Shown here one piece after another: positions 53,162-61,805 of a stretch of 64,000 nt of DNA; the stretch's first letter is position 1; each line of letters starts with the position of its first letter. A model generated the notes under the pieces. The model made no database searches, was not told where the DNA came from, and saw only the letters and a program-made list of their open reading frames with translations. A program made the position numbers and the translations under genes. The DNA comes from Geodermatophilus sabuli (GTDB taxonomy: Bacteria; Actinomycetota; Actinomycetes; Mycobacteriales; Geodermatophilaceae). The stretch spans positions 1 to 64,000 of the forward strand of contig NZ_OBDO01000014.1 in assembly GCF_900215145.1 (NCBI RefSeq), given 5' to 3'.

Positions 53162-53521
53162 GTGAGCAAGTACCTGCTCGACAAGTTCCTCTACACCGTG
53201 GACCGCGACCCGGAGCTGGTCGAGCGCTACCGGGAGGACCCGGCCGGCACGGTGGAGTGGTGGGAGGCCGAGATGGCCAACAGGATCCTCAACGTCATCG
53301 ACGCCGAGAAGACGACGTGGCTGTCGTTCACCGAGGACGAGCGGAAGGCGCTGCGGGAGCACGACCACGTCACCCTCTTCCAGATGGGTGCGCACCCCTT
53401 CCTCACCCTGACGCTGTTCATCGCGATGTTCGAGCGCGACCACGGCCCGCTGGAGTACCAGAAGGCCTACGGCAAGGCGATGGAACACATCTCCATGCCG
53501 TACCCGGACATCTCCACCTGA
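53162..53521 (+). CDS. LigA-like small subunit of the extradiol dioxygenase
   Basis: A 119-residue all-helical protein matching the LigA (protocatechuate 4,5-dioxygenase alpha subunit) family: YLLDKFLYTVDRDPELVERY, EERKALREHDHVTLFQMGAH-type core (here DERKALREHDHVTLFQMG) and a C-terminal helix pair. LigA caps the LigB active site and helps select the substrate. The GTG start follows GGAGA, 31 bases after the catalytic subunit. Confidence 0.87.
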   Translation: MSKYLLDKFLYTVDRDPELVERYREDPAGTVEWWEAEMANRILNVIDAEKTTWLSFTEDERKALREHDHVTLFQMGAHPFLTLTLFIAMFERDHGPLEYQKAYGKAMEHISMPYPDIST

Positions 53522-53533
53522 GGGAGCACCGCC

Positions 53534-54517
53534 GTGCGGGCCGCCGTCCTGACCACCCTCGGCGCGCCGCCCCGGCTCGGCACCCACCCGGCGCCCGAGC
53601 CCGCCGCGGGTCGCACCCTCGTGCGGGTGACCGCGGCGCCGGTCGTGCCGCTGGACCTGCTCTGCGCCTCGGGCACCTCCTACTTCGGCCGTCCGGCGAC
53701 GCCGTACGTGCCCGGGGTGCAGGGCGTGGGCGTCGTCGAGCAGTCGGGGGCGCACCCGCCCGGCAGCCGCGTCTGGTTCGCCACGTCGGCCGGGATGGCG
53801 CCCGGTGACGGCAGCCTCGGCGAGTTGTGCGCGGTGCCGGATGCCGACGTCGTCCCGGTGACTGCCGACGTGCCCGACGTGCTCGCCGCGGCCCTCGGGC
53901 TCTCCGCCGTCGCCGCGTGGATGGCGCTGACCTGGCGCGGGCGGTTCCGGGCCGGGGAGCGGGTCGTCGTGCTCGGCGCTGGCGGCGCGGTCGGCCAGGT
54001 CGCCGTCGGTGCGGCGAAGCTGCTCGGCGCCGCCCGGGTGGTCGGCGTGTGTCGGCCGGGGGAGTCGGCGGAGCGGGCCCGCCGCGCCGGCGCCGACGAG
54101 GTGGTGCCGACGTCGGCCGACGCCGACGACCTCGCCGCCCGGCTGGGCGCGGCCACCGACGGCGCGGCCGACGTCGTCGTCGACCCGGTGTTCGGGACGG
54201 CGGCGACGGCGGCCGCCCGCGTGCTCGCCCCGTTCGGCCGGCTGGTCAACATCGGCGGGGCCTCCGGTGACGAGGCGCGGTTCTCCTCCGCGGTGCTGCG
54301 CAGCCGCAGCGCCGAGGTGCTCGGCTACACCAACAACGCGCTGACCCCGGAACAGCGGGCCGCGGCGCTGACCGACGTCCTCGGGCACGCCGAGCGAGGG
54401 GCGCTGTCCCTCGACCACCTCGTCCTGCCCCTGGCCGAGGTGGAGCGTGGCTGGGCGCTGACCGCCGAGGGCGGCTGCGGGCGCGTCGTCCTGGTCCCCG
54501 GTACGCCGGCGGACTGA
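53534..54517 (+). CDS. quinone oxidoreductase-like MDR protein
   Basis: A 327-residue medium-chain dehydrogenase/reductase without zinc-binding cysteines, so of the quinone-oxidoreductase type. The NADPH-binding motif is VVVLGAGGAVGQVAVGAAKLLG near residue 140, and the N-terminal GroES-like half reads VPGVQGVGVVEQSG. It would reduce an enone or quinone with NADPH. It begins 12 bases after the LigA gene and is the last gene of the CoA-transferase operon. Confidence 0.85.
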   Translation: MRAAVLTTLGAPPRLGTHPAPEPAAGRTLVRVTAAPVVPLDLLCASGTSYFGRPATPYVPGVQGVGVVEQSGAHPPGSRVWFATSAGMAPGDGSLGELCAVPDADVVPVTADVPDVLAAALGLSAVAAWMALTWRGRFRAGERVVVLGAGGAVGQVAVGAAKLLGAARVVGVCRPGESAERARRAGADEVVPTSADADDLAARLGAATDGAADVVVDPVFGTAATAAARVLAPFGRLVNIGGASGDEARFSSAVLRSRSAEVLGYTNNALTPEQRAAALTDVLGHAERGALSLDHLVLPLAEVERGWALTAEGGCGRVVLVPGTPAD

Positions 54518-54553
54518 CGCCCGGCCCGCCCTCCCGCCGTGCGGTTGTGGCCC

Positions 54554-54605
54554 TTGACACACCGCGCGGAGCTCGGGCATCGTCGCGCTGTCCGCGACGC
54601 GGACA
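54554..54605 (+). promoter_or_regulatory. P450 promoter and operator B
   Basis: TTGACA (54554-54559), an 18-base spacer and CATCGT (54578-54583) give a start near 54590. The perfect palindrome TGTCCGCGACGCGGACA (54589-54605) covers it. The -35 region CTTGACACACCG is identical to that of the monooxygenase at 58.5 kb. Confidence 0.65.
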
Positions 54606-54659
54606 ACTGTCCACTACCGCAGTCGTGCGGCCTCGCGCGTTGGAAGGACCTCCCCGGAC

Positions 54660-55865
54660 ATGACCACGACCGCCCCGACCTCGGCCCCCACCTACGACGG
54701 GGACATCTTCACGGACGAGGCGCTGCTCGAGCCGTACGAGGACTACCGGGCCCTGCGCGAGCTCGGGCCCGCGGTGTGGCTGTCGCAGCACGCCGCGTAC
54801 GCCGTGGCACGGTACGACGAGGCCAAGGCCGTCCTCATGGACGGCGACACCTTCCGCTCGGCCAACGGCATCGCGCTCAACGAGCCGGCCAACCAGGCGA
54901 TCCTCGGCTGCACGCTCGCCAGTGACGGCGAGCTGCACGCGCACCTGCGCCAGGTGGTAGCCCACCGGCTGACCCCGCGCGCGCTGCGCCCGATGAAGGA
55001 CACCGTCACCGAGAAGGCTGAGGAGCTCGTCGCCACCCTGGTGGAGAAGGGCTCCTTCGACGCGGTCGCCGACCTCGCCCGGGCGCTGCCGCTGTCGATC
55101 GTCCCCGACTTCATCGGCTGGCCGCAGGAGGGCCGCGAGCACCTGCTGCGCTGGGCCGGCGCCAACTTCGACTCCTTCGGGCCGATGAACGCCCGCACCG
55201 AGCGGGCGCTGCCGCAGTGCGGCGAGATGGCCGCCTACGGCGCCGAGATCGTCCGCACCCGCAACGTGTCGCCCGGCAGCCTCGGCGCCGGCGTGCTGCA
55301 GGCCGTCGACAGCGGGGACATCTCCACCGAGCAGGCGATGATGCTCATGCTCGACTACCTCGCCCCGTCGCTGGACACCACGATCAGCGCGGTGGGCAGC
55401 GCGGTCTGGCTGTTCGCCCAGAACCCCGACCAGTGGGACCTCATCCGCAACGACCCCGGCCTGATCCCCAACGCCGTCAACGAGGTCGTCCGGATCGAGT
55501 CGCCGATCCGCTCCTTCGGCCGGCTCACCAGCAAGGACACCCGGATCGGGGACGTGGAGGTCCCCGAGGGCTCCCGCGTGCTGGTCATCTACGCCTCGGC
55601 CAACCGGGACGAGCGCAGGTTCGACCGGCCCGACGAGTTCGACGTCACCCGCGCCAACGCCGTCCACCAGCTCGGGTTCGGCATGGGCGAGCACGGCTGC
55701 GCCGGCGCGGGCCTGGCCCGCATGGAGACCGAGTCCCTGCTGCGCGCCCTGGCGCCGCGGGTCGCCCGCTTCCACCTGCAGGGCACCGAGCGCGCGCTGA
55801 ACAACCTCATCCGCGCCTTCGGCCGGGTCGACGTCACCGTCGACCGCACCGCAGCGGAGGCCTGA
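54660..55865 (+). CDS. cytochrome P450, CYP199-like aromatic-acid demethylase
   Basis: A soluble class-I P450 of 401 residues. The haem-binding loop is FGMGEHGCAGAGLARME with the thiolate ligand Cys347; the ExxR motif is VNEVVRIESPIRSF and the I-helix reads YLAPSLDTTISAVG, close to the SAGLDTT of CYP199A enzymes that O-demethylate methoxybenzoates. It may produce the hydroxy-aromatic acid used by the LigAB pathway. No ferredoxin or reductase gene is adjacent, so it must borrow redox partners. The ATG follows GGAAGGACC. Confidence 0.87.
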   Translation: MTTTAPTSAPTYDGDIFTDEALLEPYEDYRALRELGPAVWLSQHAAYAVARYDEAKAVLMDGDTFRSANGIALNEPANQAILGCTLASDGELHAHLRQVVAHRLTPRALRPMKDTVTEKAEELVATLVEKGSFDAVADLARALPLSIVPDFIGWPQEGREHLLRWAGANFDSFGPMNARTERALPQCGEMAAYGAEIVRTRNVSPGSLGAGVLQAVDSGDISTEQAMMLMLDYLAPSLDTTISAVGSAVWLFAQNPDQWDLIRNDPGLIPNAVNEVVRIESPIRSFGRLTSKDTRIGDVEVPEGSRVLVIYASANRDERRFDRPDEFDVTRANAVHQLGFGMGEHGCAGAGLARMETESLLRALAPRVARFHLQGTERALNNLIRAFGRVDVTVDRTAAEA

Positions 55866-55876
55866 GGCCCCGCACC

Positions 55877-55903
55877 GAGCCCCCTGCCGCCGGCAGGGGG
55901 CTC
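55877..55903. terminator. bidirectional terminator between P450 and glycerate kinase
   Basis: Perfect 12-base arms (GAGCCCCCTGCC at 55877-55888 and its complement at 55892-55903) around a GCC loop, directly between the two convergent genes. Confidence 0.8.
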
Positions 55904-57044
55904 AGTGCCGTGCGCGCAGGTCCTCGCCGATGCGCCGGCCCACGGTCTCCAGCAGGGCGGCGGCCTCGGTCATGCAACGCTCCGGGTCCGGCTCGAGGTC
56001 GGTGAGTGGGTGGGTGGCGCCCAGCCCGGCGGCCCGCGCCTCCTCCGGGCTGATCAGGCTCCGCCCCACCGCCGCCACCACCGGCGTCCCGACCTCGTGG
56101 GCCAGCGCGGCCAGCCCGATCGGCCCCTTGCCGCGCAGGCTCTGGGCGTCCAGGGAGCCCTCGCCGACCACCACCAGCGCCGCGCCGCGCACGGTGTCGG
56201 CGAACCCGGTGAGGTCCAGCAGCAGTCGCACGCCGGGGGTGAGCCGGGCACCCAGCACGCTGGACAGGCCGAAGGCGATGCCGCCCGCGGCGCCGGCGCC
56301 GGGCTCCCCGCGCCGGTCGGCCCCGGTCGCGGCGGCGACGACGTCCGCCCAGCGAGCGAGAGCGGCGTCGAGGGTGGCCACGGCGTCGGGGGTGGCGCCC
56401 TTCTGGGGGCCGTAGACCGCCGCGGCGCCCTCGGGTCCGGTCAGCGGGTTGTCGACGTCGCAGGCGACCACCAGTTCGGTCCCGGCCAGCCGCGGGTCCA
56501 ACCCGGACAGGTCGAGCCGGTCCGCGGTGGCCAGGACGGCGCCGCCGGGTGGGACCTCGGCGCCGTCCGCGGTCAACACCCGGGCCCCCAGGCCGACCAG
56601 CGCTCCGGCGCCGCCGTCGGTCGTGGCGCTGCCGCCGACGCCGAGCACGACCCGCCGCGCCCCGGCGTCGAGCGCGTCCGCGACCAGCCGGCCCACGCCG
56701 AGGGTGGTGGCGTGCAGGGCGGTCCGCTCGGTGGGTCCGGGCGGCGGAAGCAGTCCCAGGCCGGCGGCCGCCGACATCTCGGCCACCGCGGTGTCCCCAC
56801 GCACGGCGTAGCGGGCCGCCACAGGCTGCCCGAGCGGGCCGGGCACCTCGCAGGTGCGCGGCGTGAAGCCGTGCGCGAGCACCAGGTCCACGGTGCCCTC
56901 GCCGCCGTCGGCGATCGGTGTCTGGACCAGCTCGGCGTCGGGCAGGGCGCGCCGCAGGCCCCGGGCCAGTGCGGCGGCCACCTCCGCTGCGCTCAGCGAG
57001 CCCTTGAACTTGTCGGGGGCGAGCACGATCCGCGGCCCGGTCAT
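55902..57044 (-). CDS. glxK: glycerate kinase
   Basis: A 380-residue glycerate kinase of the GlxK/GarK family (2-phosphoglycerate-forming in characterised members). The start IVLAPDKFKGSLSAAEVAAA, TPIADGGEGTVD, LGVGGSATTDGGAGAL and VVVGEGSLDAQSLRGKGP are diagnostic. It feeds glycerate into glycolysis. It lies 17 bases downstream of the LarA homologue in the same direction, so the two probably share a transcript. Confidence 0.93.
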   Translation of the reverse strand: MTGPRIVLAPDKFKGSLSAAEVAAALARGLRRALPDAELVQTPIADGGEGTVDLVLAHGFTPRTCEVPGPLGQPVAARYAVRGDTAVAEMSAAAGLGLLPPPGPTERTALHATTLGVGRLVADALDAGARRVVLGVGGSATTDGGAGALVGLGARVLTADGAEVPPGGAVLATADRLDLSGLDPRLAGTELVVACDVDNPLTGPEGAAAVYGPQKGATPDAVATLDAALARWADVVAAATGADRRGEPGAGAAGGIAFGLSSVLGARLTPGVRLLLDLTGFADTVRGAALVVVGEGSLDAQSLRGKGPIGLAALAHEVGTPVVAAVGRSLISPEEARAAGLGATHPLTDLEPDPERCMTEAAALLETVGRRIGEDLRARH

Positions 57045-57061
57045 CTCCGGTGTCTACCCGG

Positions 57062-58351
57062 TCAGCCGGCCAGGTAGGGGATCGTCTGCGGCCCCTCGGG
57101 GAGGTAACAGACCCGGGCGCCGGGCCCGTGCCGGCCGACGGCGTCGTCGATCGCCCCGGCCAGGTCGGTCGCCGGCACCAGGTGCGCGGCCCGCACCTCC
57201 TCGGGCGGCAGCCCGGAGCAGTACAGCTGGACCTCGGCCGTGGCGAGGATGCGGGCCAGCACCTGCACCTGCCACTGGTCGGGGACGCTGAACCCCGGGG
57301 AGTTGATGAGGTCCAGGAGGCCGGCCGGGTCCGGTGCCGCCGCGAGCACCTCGGCGAAGGAGCCGTGCGCGGGCAGCCCGTCGGCGCACTCGGCCGCCAC
57401 GACCACCGTCCCGCCGGGGCGCACGACCCGCTCGGCGGCGGCCATGCCCTTCACCGCCTGGTAGAGGTTCTGGTCCAGCGGGAAGCCGGAGTTCGTCGTC
57501 ACGACGACGTCCATCGGGTGCGGGACGGCGCGCATCGCGGCCGCGCGGGCGAGCTCGCAGGCGCGGACGTGCATGGTGAACAGCTCACCGCACACCACGT
57601 GGGTGATCCGCTTCGCCCGGTCCAGCAGCACGTCGAGGGCGAGGTCGGGCGGAGCGGCCGCGGCGCAAGCCCGGATGTCCCGGTGCACCGGGTTGTCCTC
57701 GACCACGCCCCAGGTCGCCTTCGGGCTGCCGATGCGGGCGGCGTCGTGCAGCACCATCACGGTGTCCAGGCCCGCCAGGCCGGGCGCGACCATCTTCGGG
57801 CCGCCGCTGAAGCCGGCGAAGAAGTGCGGCTCGACGAAGCCGGTGGTGATCCGCAGGTCGGCGGCCAGCCACCGCGAGTTGAGCTCCAGGGGCACGCCGT
57901 CGCCGACCGTGCCCAGCGAGGTGAGCGAGGAGCGGTCGCGGGCATCGTGGTTGACGAGCTCGCACCGGCTCATCACCTCTTCGCCGAGCATGGCGCGCAG
58001 CTCCTCGGGGGTGTTGCCGCGGTGCGTGCCGGTGGCCACCAGGACGACGACCTCGCAGCCACGCACGGCGCCGTCGATCTCCTCCAGCAGGGCGGTCAGC
58101 ATCTGCTCGCGCGGCTGGGCCCGGGTGCCGTCGCACACCGAGACGGCGATCGTCATGCCGTCGCGGACCATCGCCGCCAGCGGCGGAGTCCCGAGGGGAG
58201 CGCGGAGGGCCGCCCGCAGCGCGGCGGCGGGGTCGGGGAGCGCCGGGTCGTCGTGCGGCGTGACCACGAGGGCGCCGTCGTGGAGGGGGACGTCGACGGT
58301 GCCCCGGCCGTAGGCGAGGGACACGACCGGAGCCGCCGGTCCGACCGTCAT
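57062..58351 (-). CDS. LarA-family nickel-pincer racemase homologue
   Basis: A 429-residue member of the lactate-racemase LarA superfamily, whose enzymes racemise 2-hydroxy acids with a nickel-pincer nucleotide. The catalytic His regions are VLVATGTHRGNTPEE near residue 105 and GFVEPHFFAGFSGGPKMVAPG-type sequence near residue 170 (His and Lys of the cofactor pocket). Paired with glycerate kinase, it could interconvert glycerate or another 2-hydroxy acid; that is inference. The cofactor genes larB, larC and larE are not in the window. The start could also be a GTG six codons upstream. Confidence 0.87.
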   Translation of the reverse strand: MTVGPAAPVVSLAYGRGTVDVPLHDGALVVTPHDDPALPDPAAALRAALRAPLGTPPLAAMVRDGMTIAVSVCDGTRAQPREQMLTALLEEIDGAVRGCEVVVLVATGTHRGNTPEELRAMLGEEVMSRCELVNHDARDRSSLTSLGTVGDGVPLELNSRWLAADLRITTGFVEPHFFAGFSGGPKMVAPGLAGLDTVMVLHDAARIGSPKATWGVVEDNPVHRDIRACAAAAPPDLALDVLLDRAKRITHVVCGELFTMHVRACELARAAAMRAVPHPMDVVVTTNSGFPLDQNLYQAVKGMAAAERVVRPGGTVVVAAECADGLPAHGSFAEVLAAAPDPAGLLDLINSPGFSVPDQWQVQVLARILATAEVQLYCSGLPPEEVRAAHLVPATDLAGAIDDAVGRHGPGARVCYLPEGPQTIPYLAG

Positions 58352-58474
58352 CGCTGCACCGTCTCCCACCCCGCGTCCGTGTGCCGACCGGTCGTACGGT
58401 GCTGTCGGCCGCGAGGCGTGTCAAGTTCGCGGACCGGGGTCCCGATCCGGCCCCCGGTCCGCGACATGTGTCTC

Positions 58475-58534
58475 TTGACACACCGGCGCGACGCGCCGGA
58501 GACTTGCTGCGGATGGTTGTCCGTCAGACGGACA
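58475..58534 (+). promoter_or_regulatory. monooxygenase promoter and operator C
   Basis: TTGACA (58475-58480), an 18-base spacer and GAGACT (58499-58504) give a start near 58511. The perfect palindrome TGTCCGTCAGACGGACA (58518-58534) follows at about +8. The rest of 58352-58666 holds no gene. Confidence 0.65.
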
Positions 58535-58666
58535 CCGGCAGCTGGGCCCCCGGTTCACTGCCGGCCCGGAACGGACGGCCCCTGCGCAGTGGCCCGCCTC
58601 GCGAGGCCACCGACGTCCTGCTCCACCCGACCCGCACGAGCCTCGCTCAGCAGAACAGGAGCCACC

Positions 58667-59860
58667 ATGACGACGACCGCACCCGACCAGGCCCTCGCCT
58701 CCTCGGGCGGCGTGGAGCCGGCCGACCTGGTCGCTGCCGCCCGAGCGCTGCAGCCACTGGTCCGGGAGAGCGCGGCCGCCAACGAGGCAGCCGGGCGGCT
58801 CGTCGACGCGGTCGACGACGCCCTGCACGAGGCCCGCCTGTACGGCATGTGGACCCCCCGCGAGCTGGGCGGCGCCGAGTGCGACCCGCTCTCCTCGCTG
58901 GAGATCGTCCAGACGCTGGCAGCGGCCGACCCGTCGACGGCGTGGGTGCACATGGCCGCCTCGCTGGCCATCGGCACCGGCGGGGCCTACCTGCAGGACG
59001 CGGCCGTCAAGGAGATGTTCTCCGGCGAGCGCCTGCCCGTCGTGGCCGGCCAGGGCACCCGCCCGGGCACCGCGAAGACCGACGGTGACGGCTTCCGGCT
59101 CAGCGGCGACTGGAGCTTCGCCTCCGGCATCAAGCACTCGCAGTGGATCCACACGCTCGGCATCATCGAGGAGACCGGCGAGCCGCGGATCTTCGTCCTC
59201 CCGGTCGAGAAGGCCGAGCTGATCGAGACCTGGGACGTCATGGGTCTCAAGGCCACCGGCAGCATCGACTACAAGATCCGCGACGTCTTCGTGCCCGAGA
59301 CCTTCACGCACCTCGGCCCGGTCGAGGAGGGCCGCCGCGGCGGCTGGATCTTCAAGCTCGGCATCATGCACTTCGCCCTCATCGGCCACTCGGGGTGGGC
59401 GCTGGGCGTCGCGCGCCGGATGCTCGACGACCTCTCCGAGCAGGTGCGGGGCAAGGCCGGCCGGGCCGGGTCCATGGCCGAGAGCACCCGGTTCCACGCC
59501 ATCTACGGCGAGCTCGAGGCGAGGTACCACGCCGCCCGTGCGTTCGTGTACGAGGTGTGGCGGGAGGCGACCGCGACGCTGGAGAACGGCGGCGAGCTCG
59601 ACTCCGACCAGCGCACCCGGCTGCGGCTGGCGCTCTACAACGCGACCTGGACCGCGGAGGCCATCAGCGTCGAGGTCTACAAGGCGGCGGGCACCTCGGC
59701 GCTGCGCACCGGCGCGATGCAGCAGTACTTCCGCGACATGCACGCCGGCACCCAGCACGTCACGTCGGCTCCGCACGTGCTCGAGGGCTGCGGCAAGTTC
59801 CTCGCCGGGCTGGCCCCGGACCACACCTGGCTCTACATGAACCTCGTGCCCAAGGGCTGA
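58667..59860 (+). CDS. HsaA-like flavin-dependent monooxygenase, oxygenase component
   Basis: A 397-residue protein of the acyl-CoA-dehydrogenase fold but of the group-D flavin monooxygenase type (HsaA, HpaH/C2 relatives): LYGMWTPRELGGAECDP, ADPSTAWVHMAASLA, DGFRLSGDWSFASGIKHSQW and MGLKATGSIDYKIRDVFVP, and no acyl-CoA dehydrogenase catalytic Glu motif. It would hydroxylate a phenol ring with reduced flavin supplied by a separate reductase, which is not encoded nearby. The ATG follows ACAGGAG. It has its own operator-bearing promoter. Confidence 0.87.
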   Translation: MTTTAPDQALASSGGVEPADLVAAARALQPLVRESAAANEAAGRLVDAVDDALHEARLYGMWTPRELGGAECDPLSSLEIVQTLAAADPSTAWVHMAASLAIGTGGAYLQDAAVKEMFSGERLPVVAGQGTRPGTAKTDGDGFRLSGDWSFASGIKHSQWIHTLGIIEETGEPRIFVLPVEKAELIETWDVMGLKATGSIDYKIRDVFVPETFTHLGPVEEGRRGGWIFKLGIMHFALIGHSGWALGVARRMLDDLSEQVRGKAGRAGSMAESTRFHAIYGELEARYHAARAFVYEVWREATATLENGGELDSDQRTRLRLALYNATWTAEAISVEVYKAAGTSALRTGAMQQYFRDMHAGTQHVTSAPHVLEGCGKFLAGLAPDHTWLYMNLVPKG

Positions 59861-59868
59861 GCCGAACC

Positions 59869-59916
59869 GACGACGGAGGGCCGGACCGGGATCTCCCGAT
59901 CCGGCCCTCCGTCGTC
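59869..59916. terminator. strong bidirectional terminator
   Basis: Perfect 17-base arms (59869-59885 and 59900-59916, GACGACGGAGGGCCGGA type) enclose a 14-base loop that itself contains GGGATCTCCC. It separates the convergent monooxygenase gene and SDR operon. Confidence 0.85.
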
Positions 59917-59925
59917 AGGGGGGCG

Positions 59926-60747
59926 TCAGAAGACGCCGGCGAGCGTGCCGCCGTCCACCGGGTACACGGCGCCGGTCATGAACGACGACGCGTCGGAGGC
60001 GAGCAGGACCGCCAGGCCCTGCACCTCGCGCGGGTCGCCCATCCGCTTCAGCAGCACCGTGTCGGCCCACGCCTGGTCGATCGCCGGGTCCTTGGGCCCG
60101 CGGCCGCCGATGTTGGTGTGGAACGGGCCGGGGGCGATGCCGTTGACCCGGATGCCGTCGGGGGCGAGGTCCACCGCGGCCTGGCGCACCAGGTTGGCCA
60201 GCGCGCCCTTGGAGGCGCTGTAGCCGTAGCCGACCATGGCATCGGCCCGCAGCCCCGCCGTCGACACGGTGACGACGACGGACCCACGGCCGGCCGGGCG
60301 CATCACCCGGGCCGCGGCGCGGACGGTGGCCAGCGTGCCCACCAGGTTGACCGCGAGGGCGCCGTCGAAGGTCGTCCAGTCCAGGTCGTAGAGCCGGCCC
60401 TCGGGGCTCTGCACCGACGGCCCGCCGGCGATGCCGGCGTTGGCGAACACCGCGTCAAGCCCGCCGTGCTCGCGGGCGGCCTCGGCCACGGCGGCCTCCA
60501 CCTGCGCGGCGTCGGAGACGTCGCAGACGCGGGTGCCGACCGTCCCGCCGGCGGTGGTCAGGGCCGCCGCGCTGCGCGTCAGCTCCGCGCCGTCGACGTC
60601 GAGCATCGTCACCGCCGCACCGCTCTGCAGCAGGCCCTCGGCGATCGCCAGGCCCAACCCGCTGGCCGCGCCGGTCACCAGGGCGTGCCTGCCGTCCAAC
60701 CGGAGCCGGTCAGGCAGGGGGCGCGGGTCGGGCGCGGGGGAGCTCAT
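59926..60747 (-). CDS. short-chain dehydrogenase/reductase
   Basis: A 273-residue classical SDR. The cofactor motif is ALVTGAASGLGLAIAEG with an Asp after strand 2 (TMLDVDG), indicating NAD(H); NAG is in VFANAGIAG, and the catalytic Ser, Tyr and Lys are in VVVTVSTAGLRAD and YGYSASKGAL. It oxidises a secondary alcohol or a diene-diol. Its ATG overlaps the stop of the alcohol dehydrogenase gene by four bases. Third gene of the hydrolase/ADH/SDR operon. Confidence 0.9.
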   Translation of the reverse strand: MSSPAPDPRPLPDRLRLDGRHALVTGAASGLGLAIAEGLLQSGAAVTMLDVDGAELTRSAAALTTAGGTVGTRVCDVSDAAQVEAAVAEAAREHGGLDAVFANAGIAGGPSVQSPEGRLYDLDWTTFDGALAVNLVGTLATVRAAARVMRPAGRGSVVVTVSTAGLRADAMVGYGYSASKGALANLVRQAAVDLAPDGIRVNGIAPGPFHTNIGGRGPKDPAIDQAWADTVLLKRMGDPREVQGLAVLLASDASSFMTGAVYPVDGGTLAGVF

Positions 60748-61805
60748 GCGGGGTCGTCCCCTCGGGGGTCGGAGCGGGTGGGGTCGCGCAGGTCGACGAG
60801 CACCTTGAACGCCAGGCTGGTGCGTTCCTCGAGCAGGTCCAGCGCCACGGCCGCCGTGGCCAGGGGCACCCGGTGGCTCACCAGCGCGTCGACGGTGGCG
60901 GTGTTGCGGCGCACGAGGTCCGCGGCGGCGGCGAACTCCGCGTAGGTGCAGCAGCTGACGCCCAGGACGTCGAGCTCCTTGATGGGCAGCGGGCCGGGGC
61001 TGGTGGGCGCCGAGGCGGCGGTCATCCCGACGACGACGACCCGGCCGCCGTGCCCGGCCAGCTCCAGGGCGGTGCCGAAGACGGCGGGGGCGCCGGTGGT
61101 GTCGACGACGACGTGCGGCCCCTCGGGCCCGGCGAGGTCGGCCACGGCGGCGGCGAGGGCGGGGGAGTCCGGGGCAGCGGTGGCGAAGCCGATCGCGGCC
61201 AGCAACTCCCGGCGGGCGGGAACAGGGTCGGTGACGAGCACGGCGGCGCCGCGGTCGCGGGCGGCCAGCGCGCAGGCGACGCCGATCGGCCCGCCGCCCA
61301 GGACGACGACGGACTCCCCGTCGGCCACCCGCCCGCGGGCCACGGCGTGCACGGCGATCGACACCGGCTCGACGAGCGCGGTCTGCTCCGCGGTCAGCCC
61401 GGTGGTCACCACCAGCGCGCCGGTGTCGACCAGGAGGTGCTCCTGCAGCGCGCCGTCCCGGTGGACCCCGAGCAGCTGCAGCCGGCTGCAGACGTTGACC
61501 CGGCCGTCCCGGCAGGGCCGGCACTCCCCGCAGGGCAGGACCGGCCAGACCGCCACCCGCTCGCCCACGGCCGGTCCGCCGGCGGGGTCGGCGACGGCCA
61601 CGACGGCGGAGAACTCGTGGCCCTGGACGCGAGGGAGCAAACCGTCGTGGGACGGGCCCAGATCGGCGTGGTAGAGGTGCAGGTCGGAGCCGCAGATGCC
61701 GACGGCCTCCACCCGCAGCAGGGTCTGCCCCGGCCGCGGAGGGCCCGGCTCCGGCCGTTCGACCAGCCGGATGGTGCCCGGGCCCTCCGTGACCGCGGCC
61801 CTCAT
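60744..61805 (-). CDS. zinc-dependent alcohol dehydrogenase (MDR)
   Basis: A 353-residue zinc MDR of the sorbitol/threonine dehydrogenase type. The catalytic zinc region is VGICGSDLHLYH and QGHEFSAVV; the structural zinc site has four cysteines in CGECRPCRDGRVNVC; the NAD-binding motif is VVVLGGGPIGVACALAARD. It would oxidise a secondary alcohol, possibly a polyol or aryl-alcohol intermediate. It is coupled by 4-base overlaps to both the hydrolase upstream and the SDR downstream. Confidence 0.92.
   Translation of the reverse strand: MRAAVTEGPGTIRLVERPEPGPPRPGQTLLRVEAVGICGSDLHLYHADLGPSHDGLLPRVQGHEFSAVVAVADPAGGPAVGERVAVWPVLPCGECRPCRDGRVNVCSRLQLLGVHRDGALQEHLLVDTGALVVTTGLTAEQTALVEPVSIAVHAVARGRVADGESVVVLGGGPIGVACALAARDRGAAVLVTDPVPARRELLAAIGFATAAPDSPALAAAVADLAGPEGPHVVVDTTGAPAVFGTALELAGHGGRVVVVGMTAASAPTSPGPLPIKELDVLGVSCCTYAEFAAAADLVRRNTATVDALVSHRVPLATAAVALDLLEERTSLAFKVLVDLRDPTRSDPRGDDPA

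Noticed and set aside
58667-59860. Acyl-CoA dehydrogenase
   Set aside because: The fold is the same, but the catalytic Glu motif is missing and the sequence blocks match HsaA-type monooxygenases.
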